Assembly (NCBI GenBank): GCA_023398165.1
Contig: JAEWSQ010000012.1
Coordinates: 62,001 to 126,000, forward strand
Source of the DNA: Spirochaetota bacterium
GTDB lineage: Bacteria; Spirochaetota; Spirochaetia; Treponematales; Treponemataceae
Direction of reading: 5' to 3'
DNA length: 64,000 nucleotides
Position 1 is the first letter of the stretch. Every line of letters starts with the position of its first letter. Made by a program: the position numbers and the translations under genes. The notes under the pieces were generated by a model, which saw only the letters and a program-made list of their open reading frames with translations, had not been told where the DNA came from and made no database searches. This document shows positions 1-9,384 of this stretch, one piece after another.

Positions 1-952
1 GATAGGTATTATATATTTCCTGCCCTGGAATCGGATCCCAAATAACCATAGGAAGTCCGCTTACCATGCATTCTGTGGACGATAATCCGCCCGGTTTTCC
101 TATATAGAGATCGGAAATCTTCATATAATCGTGAATAGTATCGGTAAAACCTATAATATAATACGTATTATGCAGAAGACCTGCATTATCTTTAACGTAG
201 GCGTCCAGAGCTGTTTTTAATCTATCATTTCTTCCGCAGATAACTATAATATGACAGCGTGTTTTAATGGCACAGAGTATTCTCATTATGTCTTGAGCGC
301 TCATTACACCGAAAGCACCGGCAGAAAGCAGTACGACAGGAAGAGAATCATGAATTCCAAACCTTTCCCGCAGCGCCTTTTTTGAAGCCTTCTTAGAAAA
401 AGCTTCCATTACCGGTATACCAGACACCACTATTCTGTCCGGGGGAATACCGAGAGAGCTCATGTGAATTTTACTTTCCTCTTTCGGTACAAAGTAACGG
501 GTGAAAATGTCGAAATACCACAGCGCATGAACATAATAATCAGTTACCACAATGCCGAGGTTTGTCTGTATTTTATCCTGCAGAATAAGTTCGGAAATAA
601 TTTCTGCAGGCATTCCATGTGTACATATGCAAATATCAGGCTGAAACTCTTTAATTTTTTTTACTAAAGGCTGGGAATTAATCTTGTGCATGGCGCGCAC
701 AAATCCCGGGGTCCGCCAGGGTTTATCGGTCGAATCAAAGGCAAAGGCCCATAAATCTGGAGCAGTCTTTACCGCTTCAAGGTAGCCTCGTGAATAAATT
801 TTTTGAAAAGGCTTATTTGTGTACTCTAGAGCATCAAGATTAATAAGATCTGTAATTCGCTCATCTTTTCTGCAGGCCTCTTCTATTGCCTGGGCAGCTC
901 TCACATGCCCGTTTCCGGCGCTGGCAGAAAGAATCATCACTTTTTTACCCAT
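1..952 (-). CDS. MGDG synthase/UgtP-like glycosyltransferase, 3' end cut off
   Basis: The reading frame starts with ATG at 952 and runs off the left edge, so the C-terminus (about 317 residues are visible) is missing. The protein begins MGKKVMILSASAGNGHVRAA, the S-x-G-x-GH-x-x-AA signature of the MGDG-synthase / UDP-glycosyltransferase N-domain. Later come a YFVPKE segment, VVLLSAGAFG and, near the edge, a G-G-L-S-S-T-E-C donor-site motif (KPGGLSSTECMVSGLP). Family members transfer glucose, galactose or GlcNAc from a UDP-sugar to diacylglycerol or another membrane lipid at the cytoplasmic face. The likely role here is synthesis of membrane glycolipid; the sugar and acceptor cannot be read from sequence. 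Upstream is a weak GGCGGG ribosome site. The next gene on the same strand, pdxT, ends about 100 bp upstream, so it may be separately transcribed. Confidence 0.82.
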   Translation of the reverse strand, partial: MGKKVMILSASAGNGHVRAAQAIEEACRKDERITDLINLDALEYTNKPFQKIYSRGYLEAVKTAPDLWAFAFDSTDKPWRTPGFVRAMHKINSQPLVKKIKEFQPDICICTHGMPAEIISELILQDKIQTNLGIVVTDYYVHALWYFDIFTRYFVPKEESKIHMSSLGIPPDRIVVSGIPVMEAFSKKASKKALRERFGIHDSLPVVLLSAGAFGVMSAQDIMRILCAIKTRCHIIVICGRNDRLKTALDAYVKDNAGLLHNTYYIIGFTDTIHDYMKISDLYIGKPGGLSSTECMVSGLPMVIWDPIPGQEIYNTY

Positions 953-1053
953 AAACACCCGCCTGTCTTAGTTTACACGTATAAGACACACTTATAAAGA
1001 TAAAACTATATTAGACCAAAGTCAAATAGTAAACAAATGAAGAAAGGGAAAGG

Positions 1054-1731
1054 CTACAGCGTCATTTTCAAAAAGTATTCGTAAAATTCAAAACCCTCAA
1101 TCAGTTCCGGATGAAAGGAAGTTGCAAGCATGTTTTTCTGCCTGACTGCAACTATTTGAGAACCGGCTCGGGCTAAAATTTCAGGTGAATCAGGGGTGCC
1201 TGTTTTAAGAATAGAGAGGACAGAAGGACCGCGGATAAATACAAGAGGAATGGGATGAGGTGAAATTGAGGGAACGGAAACATCCGAGGTAAAACTGTGG
1301 AGCTGGCTTCCCCAGCTGTTGCGAAGCACGCTTATGTCCATGCAGGCAAGGTGGGAGGGACTCTGCACAAGATGAGGTTCTTCCAAACCGTCAGCTGATT
1401 CGTACAAATACACCTCTTTTGCCAGAAGAATCATACCGCAGCAGGTCCCCCACACGGGAAGACCTTCTGCGATGCGTTTTTTAAGCGGTTCATAAAGACC
1501 GAATATTCTAATAAGCTTACCGATAGTCGTACTTTCCCCGCCGGGGAGAATGAGGGCATCAATTGTCTCAAGATCACGAGGAGTTTTAACCTTCATTGAA
1601 GAAATAGATGCAACAGATGTAAGCTGTCTCGGAATTTCATTATTTAAAATCTTAGTTTCAAGCCCGCCGAGCTTTTGCAGATGTTCTTCAAAAGAACCCT
1701 GCAGAGAAAGTACTCCTATGGTCTTATGCAT
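1054..1731 (-). CDS. pdxT: Pyridoxal 5'-phosphate synthase glutaminase subunit PdxT
   Basis: Class I glutamine amidotransferase of 225 residues that hydrolyses glutamine and passes ammonia to PdxS for PLP synthesis. Visible landmarks are the oxyanion strip LPGGESTT (62-69), the nucleophile Cys97 in WGTCCGM (most PdxT have GTCAG), RNSWGSQ in the body, and the catalytic His207-Glu209 in SFHPEL. Residues about 28-52 form an insertion relative to compact PdxT proteins. It starts 6 bp after the pdxS stop, so the two are one operon, as usual for the deoxyxylulose-independent pathway. Identification is firm. Confidence 0.96.
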   Translation of the reverse strand: MHKTIGVLSLQGSFEEHLQKLGGLETKILNNEIPRQLTSVASISSMKVKTPRDLETIDALILPGGESTTIGKLIRIFGLYEPLKKRIAEGLPVWGTCCGMILLAKEVYLYESADGLEEPHLVQSPSHLACMDISVLRNSWGSQLHSFTSDVSVPSISPHPIPLVFIRGPSVLSILKTGTPDSPEILARAGSQIVAVRQKNMLATSFHPELIEGFEFYEYFLKMTL

Positions 1732-1737
1732 TGCACA

Positions 1738-2628
1738 TTACCAGCCCCGCACTGCCAAAAGCTGCTTGTCGTCAAGCTGGCGAATATCTATACCGTCCAT
1801 TGCCTGTCCCAAACCGGTGCTTACTTCTGCAATAACCTTCGGATCATTCCAGAATGCCACAGCCTTTACAATAGCCTTGGCTCGCTTTAATGGGTCTGCA
1901 GATTTGAAGATGCCTGAGCCGACAAAAACGCCTTCGCTTCCGAGTTCCATCATCAATGCAGCATCTGCAGGAGTTGCAACTCCGCCAGCTGCAAAGTTTA
2001 CAACGGGAAGTTTCCCCTCTTTTGCAACGCGTTCAACAAGGTGAAAGGGAGCACCCATTTCTTTTGCGGCTGTCATCAGTTCATCCTGAGGCATGCCGGC
2101 AAGTCTTCTAATTTCTGCCTGTACTGTTCTCATGTGACGGACGGCTTCGACAATGTTTCCAGTTCCGGCCTCGCCCTTTGTTCTCATCATAGCAGCGCCT
2201 TCGCCGATTCTGCGGAGCGCTTCCCCGAGATTTCTGCATCCGCAGACAAAGGGAATTTTAAACGCCTTTTTATCTATATGATACTGATCATCTGCCGGGG
2301 TTAAAACTTCGCTTTCATCAATGTAGTCAATTTCAAGCGCTTCAAGAATTTTTGCCTCTGTAATATGGCCGATGCGGGCCTTTGCCATTACAGGAATACT
2401 TACCGCTTTTTTTATTGCAAGAATCATTTCAGGATCGCTCATGCGCGCTACTCCGCCCTGTTTACGGATGTCGGACGGGACTCTCTCAAGAGCCATTACA
2501 GCAACGGCTCCTGCCTCTTCTGCAATCTTTGCCTCCTGAACATTGGTTACGTCCATAATAACGCCGCCCTTAAGCATCTTTGCTAAATCGCAGTTAAGCG
2601 AGTATCTTTCTTCTCTTGTTTCTGCCAT
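1738..2628 (-). CDS. pdxS: Pyridoxal 5'-phosphate synthase subunit PdxS
   Basis: TIM-barrel synthase that condenses ribose 5-phosphate, glyceraldehyde 3-phosphate and PdxT-derived ammonia into PLP. The family signatures are continuous: GGVIMDVTN, VMALERVPSDIR, KARIGH, DYIDESEVLTPAD, PFVCGCRNLGEALRR, RTKGEAGTG and VNFAAGGVATPADAALMM. I place the start at the ATG at 2628 (MAETREERYS), because GGAGGA lies five bases upstream and this matches family N-termini. An in-frame start 33 bp further upstream (2661) would add 11 residues that do not resemble PdxS. Length is then 296 residues, normal for the family. First gene of the pdxST operon, divergent from a MocR-type regulator. Confidence 0.97.
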   Translation of the reverse strand: MAETREERYSLNCDLAKMLKGGVIMDVTNVQEAKIAEEAGAVAVMALERVPSDIRKQGGVARMSDPEMILAIKKAVSIPVMAKARIGHITEAKILEALEIDYIDESEVLTPADDQYHIDKKAFKIPFVCGCRNLGEALRRIGEGAAMMRTKGEAGTGNIVEAVRHMRTVQAEIRRLAGMPQDELMTAAKEMGAPFHLVERVAKEGKLPVVNFAAGGVATPADAALMMELGSEGVFVGSGIFKSADPLKRAKAIVKAVAFWNDPKVIAEVSTGLGQAMDGIDIRQLDDKQLLAVRGW

Positions 2629-2745
2629 ATAATCCTCCATAAAAATGTACCGGGTTTTCACTTTTCAACACTGATACTTTGTACTATACTGTTTATCTGT
2701 ACCCTTTGTTAGTTACAGTTTTAATTTTTTCTATGAGGACAGTTT
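2629..2745. promoter_or_regulatory. pdxST / pdxR divergent control region
   Basis: The 117-bp gap separates pdxS from the divergent MocR-type regulator. TGTAC occurs three times, at 2646-2650, 2680-2684 and 2699-2703, the last two 19 bp apart. MocR proteins usually bind short direct repeats next to the genes they control. These repeats are therefore candidate operators, but no binding consensus was tested. Confidence 0.35.
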
Positions 2746-4203
2746 ATGATTCCAATCAATAACGTTTCATCTGCTGATACTAAGCCGCTTTATCTGCGTC
2801 TGTACGCCACTGTGGCTTCTGACATCATAACCGGAAAGCGCAAAACAGGAGAAAAACTCCCTTCTATCCGCAGTTGCGCATCGAGTCATGGAATAAGTAA
2901 AAACACGGTAGAAGCAGCATATAACGAACTTCTTGCGGAGGGCTTTATAGAAGCGCGTCCCAAAAGCGGATTCTATGTATGCGATGCAGAACCTTTAAAA
3001 AAACGCTGGAATAATTCAGAGCGGCTGCAGCAAAGGACAGCTCCTGATGCAGAAGATGAGAATCCGGACAATACATTCACCATAAATCTTGAGGCAAACC
3101 GGATTGATGAATCTCTCTTTCCCTATACAGTACTTCGAAAATTATACCGGGATACGGTAAGCGGCAAGAAGGCAGGTCTTTTCCTTAAAAAGGGAGAGGC
3201 ACAAGGGGATAGAGAGTTCAGGAAAGCGGTAAGCTCATACCTCATCTGGTCAAAAGGACTAGTTTGCAGTGAAGACTCTGTAGTAATCGGTGCGGGAACA
3301 GAATACCTTCTCCAGCTTACCGTAAAACTGCTTCAAAAAGCAGGCGACCTCAGTGCTGATAAAGGAAGCATCTCTCCCGTTGAGTTTTTACTCGAAGATC
3401 CCGGGTACGACAAAATCCGCTCGATAATTTATGATGAAAGATGCATTGTAAAAAGCATACCTGTTGACTCAGGCGGCATCAGTATTTCCGATCTTGCAGA
3501 AAATACAGCCGGTACTATGACAGTACGCTCAGTGTATGTTACGCCTTCGCATCAGTTTCCAATGGGCGTAACAATGACTTACCGCAGACGGCAGGAACTC
3601 CTCGCATGGGCGGCACAAAACAATGCCTTTGTTATTGAAGATGACTACGACAGCGACTTTTATTATACGGGGAAAATTCTTCCCTCTCTCCAGAGTATGG
3701 ATGAACATGATAAAGTGCTTTACATGGGAACTTTTTCCCGGTCACTGGCTCCTTCCATGCGGGTGAGCTACCTCGTACTCCCGAAAAACCTCCTTTCTAT
3801 TTACAAACAGTACTTCGGACACTATTCCTGCACCGTTTCCCGTATTGAACAGCACGTTATTCAGGAATTTATAAAGCAGGGACACTTTGAGCGGCATATT
3901 AACCGTACAAGAAGGGTCTACAAACAGAGAAGGGACTTTATGATTAAAACACTTACCACATTAATCCCTGACGGCCGTATTTCAGGAGACCATGCAGGGC
4001 TGCATTTTGTTTTCACCGTACCGTATTCAATACAAAGAAAAACCTTTGAAGAAAAAGCTCTTCAAAAAGGGTTAAAGATTAAAACGCTTGAAACCCCTCC
4101 GGATGATAGAAACATTCAGTGTATAATAGGTTATGCACACTTATCAGAGGAGAATATGGTAAACGCGGCGGAAATTATCAGCACTGTACTGCATGATGCT
4201 TAA
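2746..4203 (+). CDS. pdxR: MocR/PdxR-type regulator: GntR winged helix plus aminotransferase-like domain
   Basis: 485 residues. Residues 10-78 are a GntR winged helix (PLYLRLYATVASDIITG, KLPSIR, SKNTVEAAYNEL, GFIEARPKSGFYV). Residues 110-485 are a fold-type-I aminotransferase domain with LEDPGYD (216-222), TPSHQFPMG (266-274) and IEDDYDSDF (297-305). Position suggests it is PdxR, the PLP-sensing activator of pdxST encoded divergently. A key departure is Arg332 (codon CGG at 3739-3741) in GTFSRSLAPSMR, where the family normally has the Schiff-base lysine (GTFSK). It may bind PLP without an internal aldimine or sense something else. GAGGA precedes the ATG. Confident about family; the name pdxR rests on neighbourhood. 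Confidence 0.85.
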   Translation: MIPINNVSSADTKPLYLRLYATVASDIITGKRKTGEKLPSIRSCASSHGISKNTVEAAYNELLAEGFIEARPKSGFYVCDAEPLKKRWNNSERLQQRTAPDAEDENPDNTFTINLEANRIDESLFPYTVLRKLYRDTVSGKKAGLFLKKGEAQGDREFRKAVSSYLIWSKGLVCSEDSVVIGAGTEYLLQLTVKLLQKAGDLSADKGSISPVEFLLEDPGYDKIRSIIYDERCIVKSIPVDSGGISISDLAENTAGTMTVRSVYVTPSHQFPMGVTMTYRRRQELLAWAAQNNAFVIEDDYDSDFYYTGKILPSLQSMDEHDKVLYMGTFSRSLAPSMRVSYLVLPKNLLSIYKQYFGHYSCTVSRIEQHVIQEFIKQGHFERHINRTRRVYKQRRDFMIKTLTTLIPDGRISGDHAGLHFVFTVPYSIQRKTFEEKALQKGLKIKTLETPPDDRNIQCIIGYAHLSEENMVNAAEIISTVLHDA

Positions 4204-4256
4204 AGAAAGCCCTTCAGCCGTGTTCATATCAATTCAGGAATGATGATTTTTTGAGG

Positions 4257-4748
4257 TCAATACGATTCACTAATTTTTTCACAGATTAAAAAAGCGGCAG
4301 GACAGAAAAGAGAATCCAGTGCAAGACCGACGAGCTTTTTTTGAATACCGGTAGATTTTGTATGCGGAAAATTTACGCAGGAAAGTGTGCGGACTTCATA
4401 GATAGAACAGGTATTATCTTCATTTTGAAAAGGACAGGGCAATTCTTTAAGCATAAAACCGACTCCATCAGGATCCTGCACCAAATTCTGCTTAAAAAAT
4501 TCATCTGCATTTATGCCGACTTCCGCACAGATATGTTTAATATCGGTATTGCGGAATATTGGTCCCATGTTTTTACAGCACAAACCGCATTCAGTACAGT
4601 CTATTAAACCGAACACCTCATCATGAAACCGGTGAACTATTTCATCAAACCCTTTTTTTCTTAATTTTGATAAATGCTTCATTTTTCGTAAAATTTCTTT
4701 ATGTTTTGTCCGGCTTCTCTCAAGTATTGATTCGTATGGTGTAATCAC
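4257..4748 (-). CDS. YkgJ-family cysteine-cluster protein
   Basis: 163 residues. The core is the zinc/iron-binding cysteine cluster of the YkgJ (UPF0153) family: CTECGLCC at about 51-58, then CPFQNEDNTCSIYEVRTLSCVNFP and a final Cys near the end (LFCPAAF). The N-terminal 45 residues are basic and predicted helical. Function in the family is not well established; metal binding is likely. The start is GTG at 4748 with a G-rich stretch very close upstream, so the start is uncertain. It stands alone, convergent with pdxR and divergent from the cyclase gene. Confidence 0.8.
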   Translation of the reverse strand: MITPYESILERSRTKHKEILRKMKHLSKLRKKGFDEIVHRFHDEVFGLIDCTECGLCCKNMGPIFRNTDIKHICAEVGINADEFFKQNLVQDPDGVGFMLKELPCPFQNEDNTCSIYEVRTLSCVNFPHTKSTGIQKKLVGLALDSLFCPAAFLICEKISESY

Positions 4749-4881
4749 TATCCCCCTTATGAGATTAATGTTTCATTGTAAGCCGAATTCCTACAAAACA
4801 CAACCTTTACCTTGTTTTTCTTGACAAACTAACACTCTATGGACTACCCTTTACAAATATAAAGATCAGCACGGGGGAATT

Positions 4882-7611
4882 ATGAAAGAAGCAAAGACAT
4901 CACAAAGCAGGTTTAAGAAAAATAAGTATAAAGATGCTTTTATTCCTTTAGGAATAGGAGCTTTGATTATTTTCCTTTCACTCATATCCGTGTTTACTAA
5001 GCTGAATACACTTTTTTTTGATTCCTTTTTAAGAATACGCCCGGAAATTAAACAGGATGAAAGAATTCTTCTTCTCGACGTTGATGATACCGCTATTGAT
5101 AAACTCGGCGCCTGGCCCTGGCCGCGGAGCTATATGGCGGACGCTCTGATTGTTATGAGTGAATTCGGCGTAAGGTCGGTTGTTTTCGATATTGAGTATA
5201 ATACTCCCAGCCCTGCCGGAATTAACAGAACCTATCTTGATCAGAATGTTAAACAGGATTTTGAAGAGACATTCACGGATCTCTCGAGCCAGTTCAGCGA
5301 CTTGTTTTCTGCCATAAAGGATAAGCAAATCAGTCTGGATGATGCTAAGTACTATATTGACGAGTTAAATTCCTATACTGACTACACAAAGGGAGAGCTG
5401 TACAATGATGTTCAACGCATTGCTGTTGATAATGATAAATATCTTGCCAATGCTATAGGTTTATTCGGCAGCGTCGGAACAGCCTACAGGTTTATGGAAG
5501 AAGAAAACGCCAACCTAAGCGAGGAAGACAGAGCCTATATTACTTCTCTTATTACCCTTGATGCGGAAGAAACTTATCCCCAAAAGGAAAGATACACTGA
5601 TATTCTGCCAAGTCTTCCCTCCATTATTGAGAAAGGAAAACACTCCGGCTTTGTTAATGTTGAAATCGATCCTGACGGTAAACGACGTACTATTAAACCG
5701 GTTGAAACCATGAAGGGCAATCATTATGCACAGCTGATATTTCCGACAATTTTGGAATGGCTTGGTAATCCCGAAGTTGTTCTGGGAAACAGGAAAATAA
5801 CTCTTAAAAATGCACAATACGCCGACGGCGTGTTCGATGTTGAAATACCCTTGAACGCTGACGGAACCATGCTTGTAAACTGGCCTCACAGGTTATATGC
5901 CGACAGTTTTAAGCACCTTTCTATTTACTACCTAATAAACTATAACAAATATATTTCAGAGTTAGCATCGAATTTAACTTCTTTAGAACTGCGCGATTCG
6001 TGGAAATTGCTTCCCGATAACCCCGTTACATACCTGCTAGAAGATAAAAAAAATGTTGATTCCCTTCTGGATAAGGCTCTGCTGGAGCAGACAGAGGAAG
6101 CAAAACAGGAGTATCTTCTTGCAAAGCAGCAGTGGTTCTCAAGTATCGAGAGTTTTCTTGCACAAAATTACAACAGCGTAATTCAGAAATCAATACTTGA
6201 AATCGAGGAGTCTGCAGACTGGAATCAGAAAACACTGTGGACTGTAGAAAGAGATAACACAGAATTGCTTTTCAACAATATAAAGAAAGACATTGAAAAG
6301 ATAAGAACCAATCAGGATCTTTTAAAAAAGCAGCTTGAAGGAACACTATGTCTTATCGGATACACCGGTACGGGTACCTCGGATATCGGAGCAAATCCAT
6401 TCCAGAAAGAATATATTAACGTTGGAACCCACGCAAGTGCGGCAAATACCATTTTCCAGCGCGAGTTTCTGCAAAAAAATCCCGATTGGGTTCCTCCGGT
6501 GCTGTCTTTGTTACTCCCCTTTCTTCTTTTCCTCATTGCCCGAAAACTTAATCCGGTTCAGCAGAGTTTCCTCGGTATAGGAACCATTATTCTAACGATT
6601 ATTGCATCCGGTGTTCTTTTCTTCTTCACAGGAGTGTTCTTTGAACTCGTCGGACCTGTAATAGCACTCACATTAACATATATCAGTTATTCTCTTATAC
6701 GGTTTTTCCGCGAATCCAGAGAAAAGAGTTTTTTGAGGAAGGCTTTCGGCACCTACATTTCTGCAGATGTTATTAATCAAATTGTTGATGACCCTGATAA
6801 ACTTAAACTCGGCGGGGAAAGCAGACACATGACTGCAATGTTCACCGACGTTAAGGGATTTTCCACAATAAGCGAAAAACTTACACCGGAACAGCTGGTA
6901 ACTCTATTGAATGCCTACCTAACCGGTATGAGCGACATTATTCTTGACGAACAGGGTGTCGTCGATAAATATGAAGGAGATGCTATCATTGCTTTCTGGG
7001 GTGCTCCGACACCGCTTGAGAATCATGCATATCATGCTTTATCTTCTGCAATAAAAATGAAAAAGGTTGAAGCCGAGTTAAATGTTACGTTCAGAGAAAA
7101 GCAAATGTCTCCCACCGATCTTCTTTCGAGATTTGGTATTAATACAGGCGAGATGGTAGCAGGCAACATGGGTACACAACGGAAAATGAACTACACCATT
7201 ATGGGAAATGCAGTAAACCTTGCAGCCCGCCTTGAAGGTGTCAATAAAATGTATGGTACCTGGATCTTGACCACTGACTATACGGCAAAAGAAGCCGGAG
7301 ATGCATTTATTTACCGAAAACTCGATCGTGTCCGCGTAGTAGGAATTAATACTCCTGTTCAGCTGCTTGAGGTTGTCTGCTTCAAAGAAGAATTGAAAGA
7401 TGAAAGAAAAAAATTCCTTGAAGATTATGAAAAGGCTTATACTTTGTTCGAGCAAAGACAGTGGAAAAAAGCAGAGGCACTTTTTGCATCCCTTAAAGAG
7501 AAAGATGATGCAGACGGCCCGGTCAATGTCTACTTAAAACGCTGCAGAGATTTTATACAGAATCCTCCGGCTTCGGACTGGGACGGAGTATTCAATATGA
7601 CGCAGAAATAA
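4882..7611 (+). CDS. CHASE2-domain class III adenylate cyclase
   Basis: 909 residues. One membrane helix (about 24-44) is followed by a large extracytoplasmic CHASE2 sensor (DERILLLDVDDTAIDKLG, WPWPRS, VVFDIEY). Three membrane helices lie at about 535-615 (LLLPFLLFLIARKL and following), then a class III cyclase domain at about 645-830. Catalytic features are present: MFTDVKGF (first metal Asp), KYEGDAIIAFWGAP (second metal Asp, Lys for adenine) and YTIMGNAVNLAARLE. The Lys and Thr substrate positions favour ATP, so cAMP is the expected product. The C-terminal 70 residues are helical and TPR-like (KAYTLFEQRQWKKAEALFASL). GGGGG precedes the ATG. It probably converts an envelope signal into cAMP. 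Confidence 0.9.
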   Translation: MKEAKTSQSRFKKNKYKDAFIPLGIGALIIFLSLISVFTKLNTLFFDSFLRIRPEIKQDERILLLDVDDTAIDKLGAWPWPRSYMADALIVMSEFGVRSVVFDIEYNTPSPAGINRTYLDQNVKQDFEETFTDLSSQFSDLFSAIKDKQISLDDAKYYIDELNSYTDYTKGELYNDVQRIAVDNDKYLANAIGLFGSVGTAYRFMEEENANLSEEDRAYITSLITLDAEETYPQKERYTDILPSLPSIIEKGKHSGFVNVEIDPDGKRRTIKPVETMKGNHYAQLIFPTILEWLGNPEVVLGNRKITLKNAQYADGVFDVEIPLNADGTMLVNWPHRLYADSFKHLSIYYLINYNKYISELASNLTSLELRDSWKLLPDNPVTYLLEDKKNVDSLLDKALLEQTEEAKQEYLLAKQQWFSSIESFLAQNYNSVIQKSILEIEESADWNQKTLWTVERDNTELLFNNIKKDIEKIRTNQDLLKKQLEGTLCLIGYTGTGTSDIGANPFQKEYINVGTHASAANTIFQREFLQKNPDWVPPVLSLLLPFLLFLIARKLNPVQQSFLGIGTIILTIIASGVLFFFTGVFFELVGPVIALTLTYISYSLIRFFRESREKSFLRKAFGTYISADVINQIVDDPDKLKLGGESRHMTAMFTDVKGFSTISEKLTPEQLVTLLNAYLTGMSDIILDEQGVVDKYEGDAIIAFWGAPTPLENHAYHALSSAIKMKKVEAELNVTFREKQMSPTDLLSRFGINTGEMVAGNMGTQRKMNYTIMGNAVNLAARLEGVNKMYGTWILTTDYTAKEAGDAFIYRKLDRVRVVGINTPVQLLEVVCFKEELKDERKKFLEDYEKAYTLFEQRQWKKAEALFASLKEKDDADGPVNVYLKRCRDFIQNPPASDWDGVFNMTQK

Positions 7612-7632
7612 AGAATAGAAACTGCGAATTTC

Positions 7633-8259
7633 TTAGTTTCTATTCTTATAGTAAAAAACAGCCAGCTGCGTCCTGTCGCGCAGCTGCAGTTTTTCAAGAA
7701 TAATACTCAAATAGTTGCGGACAGTTCCTTCACTGAGGAACATTTTATCCGCTATTTCTTTATTGCTCATTCCCTCTGCTACCAAGCTGATAATTTCATT
7801 ATCACGCTCTGATAAGCCGGATTTTTCATAATCAAAATGGGATTCGAGTTTTCCAAAAAGGCGTGGAACCCGGGCTATCACTTCTTCACCGAAAACACTC
7901 TGACCGCCCATGACAGAAAGCAATGCAGGATAAATCTTTTCATAATCCTGTTTTAAAAGGTATCCTCTTGCACCTATTTTTAATGCCTTAATAATATATT
8001 CATCATCAGAAAATGTTGTAAGAAAAAGAATTTTTGCATCAGGATTTCCGCTGAGAATTTTTTCAGCAGCCTCGAGACCCGTCATTCCATTCATACGTAT
8101 ATCGAACAGGCAGATATCCGGAAGATGTTTATTATACAGGCTGTATGCCTCAGTTCCGCTGCTGCCGGACGCGCAAACACTGCAGTCAGGGTACGATTCC
8201 AATATTGTCTTCAAGGCCGAGCACACAAGAGCATCATCATCTATAATAAGTATATTCAT
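7633..8259 (-). CDS. NarL/FixJ-family response regulator
   Basis: 208 residues. Receiver domain 1-120 with acidic residues in IIDDDALVC, phospho-acceptor Asp in CLFDIRMNGMTGLEA, Thr in LFLTTFSDDEY and Lys in YLLKQDY. LuxR-type helix-turn-helix at about 145-205 (LSERDNEIISLVAEGMSNKEIADKMFLSEGTVRNYLS). Its ATG overlaps the stop of the histidine kinase by one base (TAATG), so the two are translationally coupled. It likely controls the divergent ABC exporter, perhaps through the perfect palindrome at 9371-9384. Confidence 0.92.
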   Translation of the reverse strand: MNILIIDDDALVCSALKTILESYPDCSVCASGSSGTEAYSLYNKHLPDICLFDIRMNGMTGLEAAEKILSGNPDAKILFLTTFSDDEYIIKALKIGARGYLLKQDYEKIYPALLSVMGGQSVFGEEVIARVPRLFGKLESHFDYEKSGLSERDNEIISLVAEGMSNKEIADKMFLSEGTVRNYLSIILEKLQLRDRTQLAVFYYKNRN

Positions 8260-9344
8260 TATTCTTTACCTCTTGGAACACTTACAAATATTTTAAACCC
8301 TTTCTCATGCGAAAAATATATTGTACCGCCCAAAGCTTTAACACGCTCTCCCATGTTTTCAAGACCTATCCCCTGCGAACTGGAAAGACGTTTTTCGACA
8401 GTTCCCGCTTGAAATTTCCCATTGTCTTCAATACAAAGCTGAAACAATGCCGGATGTTCCCACAGATGAACCGCTGCAGAATCGGCATTACTATGCTTTG
8501 CTATATTTGACAATCCCTCACTTATGATGGCAAGGAAACAGACCTTTACATCTTTTTCAACAGTAGAGGAAATATCATAATCAAGAACAACAGGGCAAAA
8601 CCGGAATTCTTTAATTAATGACAGGGCAGCGGTTTTTAAATCTATTGCATCGTCATGCAGATCATGAACACTCTTACGTATTGTATCCATTGCAGATGAG
8701 AGCGTCAGCTTCAAGTCAGCTAATGGTTTTCTTATTTCTTCATCTTTTAGGGTGCTTATGAGAGCGCCTACCATGAGAATCGAGCGGGAAAGAACATGCC
8801 CGACCGTATCATGTATTTCCCGTGCAATTCTGTTCCGTTCCCGTAACGTTGCAACGTGAATCTCGTATTCCTTATTCTCTATTAAATACCGCTGCTTTTC
8901 TTCCATAACGCGTTTAAATTCTTCCTGAGCATCACGATGAGCGAAAATATCAGCTTTACTTTTTTCTATATTCTGTGTTTTATACGACAATATATACGCC
9001 GAAATACACATAACATCAACTAAAATGAATTGTATGAAGTTAAAATAAGCGTATGTTGCATATATTAAAACTATACAGGAACCTATTATAACACCGGTTT
9101 TCTTCTGAGGAAGATCATATGCGGCGAGGGGAATAAAAAAGAAAAGCGGTTTATAAAAAAAGCATGCAGTAAAATAGGTTATCCATAAAATATATACAAT
9201 AATTCTTTTTGAAACATAAAATGAAATACAGCATAGAGAAAACGCGCATAATAAGCTTATAACAATATTCATTATAATCTCTTGAGTAAGCATATAAAAA
9301 AAACAGAGTGCAAGAAGAAGCATTCTATCTAAAAAAGAAGACAC
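8259..9344 (-). CDS. HisKA_3-type sensor histidine kinase
   Basis: 361 residues. The N-terminal 125 residues are five or so hydrophobic helices with little extracytoplasmic sequence, a pattern seen in kinases that sense the membrane or a transporter. A short coiled coil (about 130-160) leads to the HisKA_3 dimerisation helix with the phospho-acceptor His in REIHDTVGHVLSRS. The HATPase domain follows with an N box (IISEGLSNIAKHSNA), a D/G box (IEDNGKF) and SQGIGLENMGERVKALGG. The start is GTG at 9344 with GGGAGAAA nine bases upstream. It is paired with the response regulator that follows and divergent from an ABC-2 exporter, the usual arrangement for antimicrobial or envelope stress detoxification. 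Confidence 0.9.
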   Translation of the reverse strand: MSSFLDRMLLLALCFFYMLTQEIIMNIVISLLCAFSLCCISFYVSKRIIVYILWITYFTACFFYKPLFFFIPLAAYDLPQKKTGVIIGSCIVLIYATYAYFNFIQFILVDVMCISAYILSYKTQNIEKSKADIFAHRDAQEEFKRVMEEKQRYLIENKEYEIHVATLRERNRIAREIHDTVGHVLSRSILMVGALISTLKDEEIRKPLADLKLTLSSAMDTIRKSVHDLHDDAIDLKTAALSLIKEFRFCPVVLDYDISSTVEKDVKVCFLAIISEGLSNIAKHSNADSAAVHLWEHPALFQLCIEDNGKFQAGTVEKRLSSSQGIGLENMGERVKALGGTIYFSHEKGFKIFVSVPRGKE

Positions 9345-9370
9345 CGTATTTCTCCCGGTTCATAAAATTT

Positions 9371-9384
9371 ATGACAAATGTCAT
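9371..9384. promoter_or_regulatory. Perfect 14-bp palindrome, candidate response-regulator operator
   Basis: ATGACAAATGTCAT is a perfect inverted repeat (6-2-6) between the divergent kinase and ABC genes. It lies just upstream of the putative ABC promoter (TTGACA 9393-9398, TACTTA 9415-9420). LuxR-type regulators commonly bind such palindromes next to the exporter genes they induce. The link is inferred. Confidence 0.5.

Noticed and set aside
1550..2044. Long plus-strand ORF opposite pdxT/pdxS, and similar antisense ORFs elsewhere
   Set aside because: They mirror strongly conserved genes on the other strand and have no ribosome site or recognisable domain.
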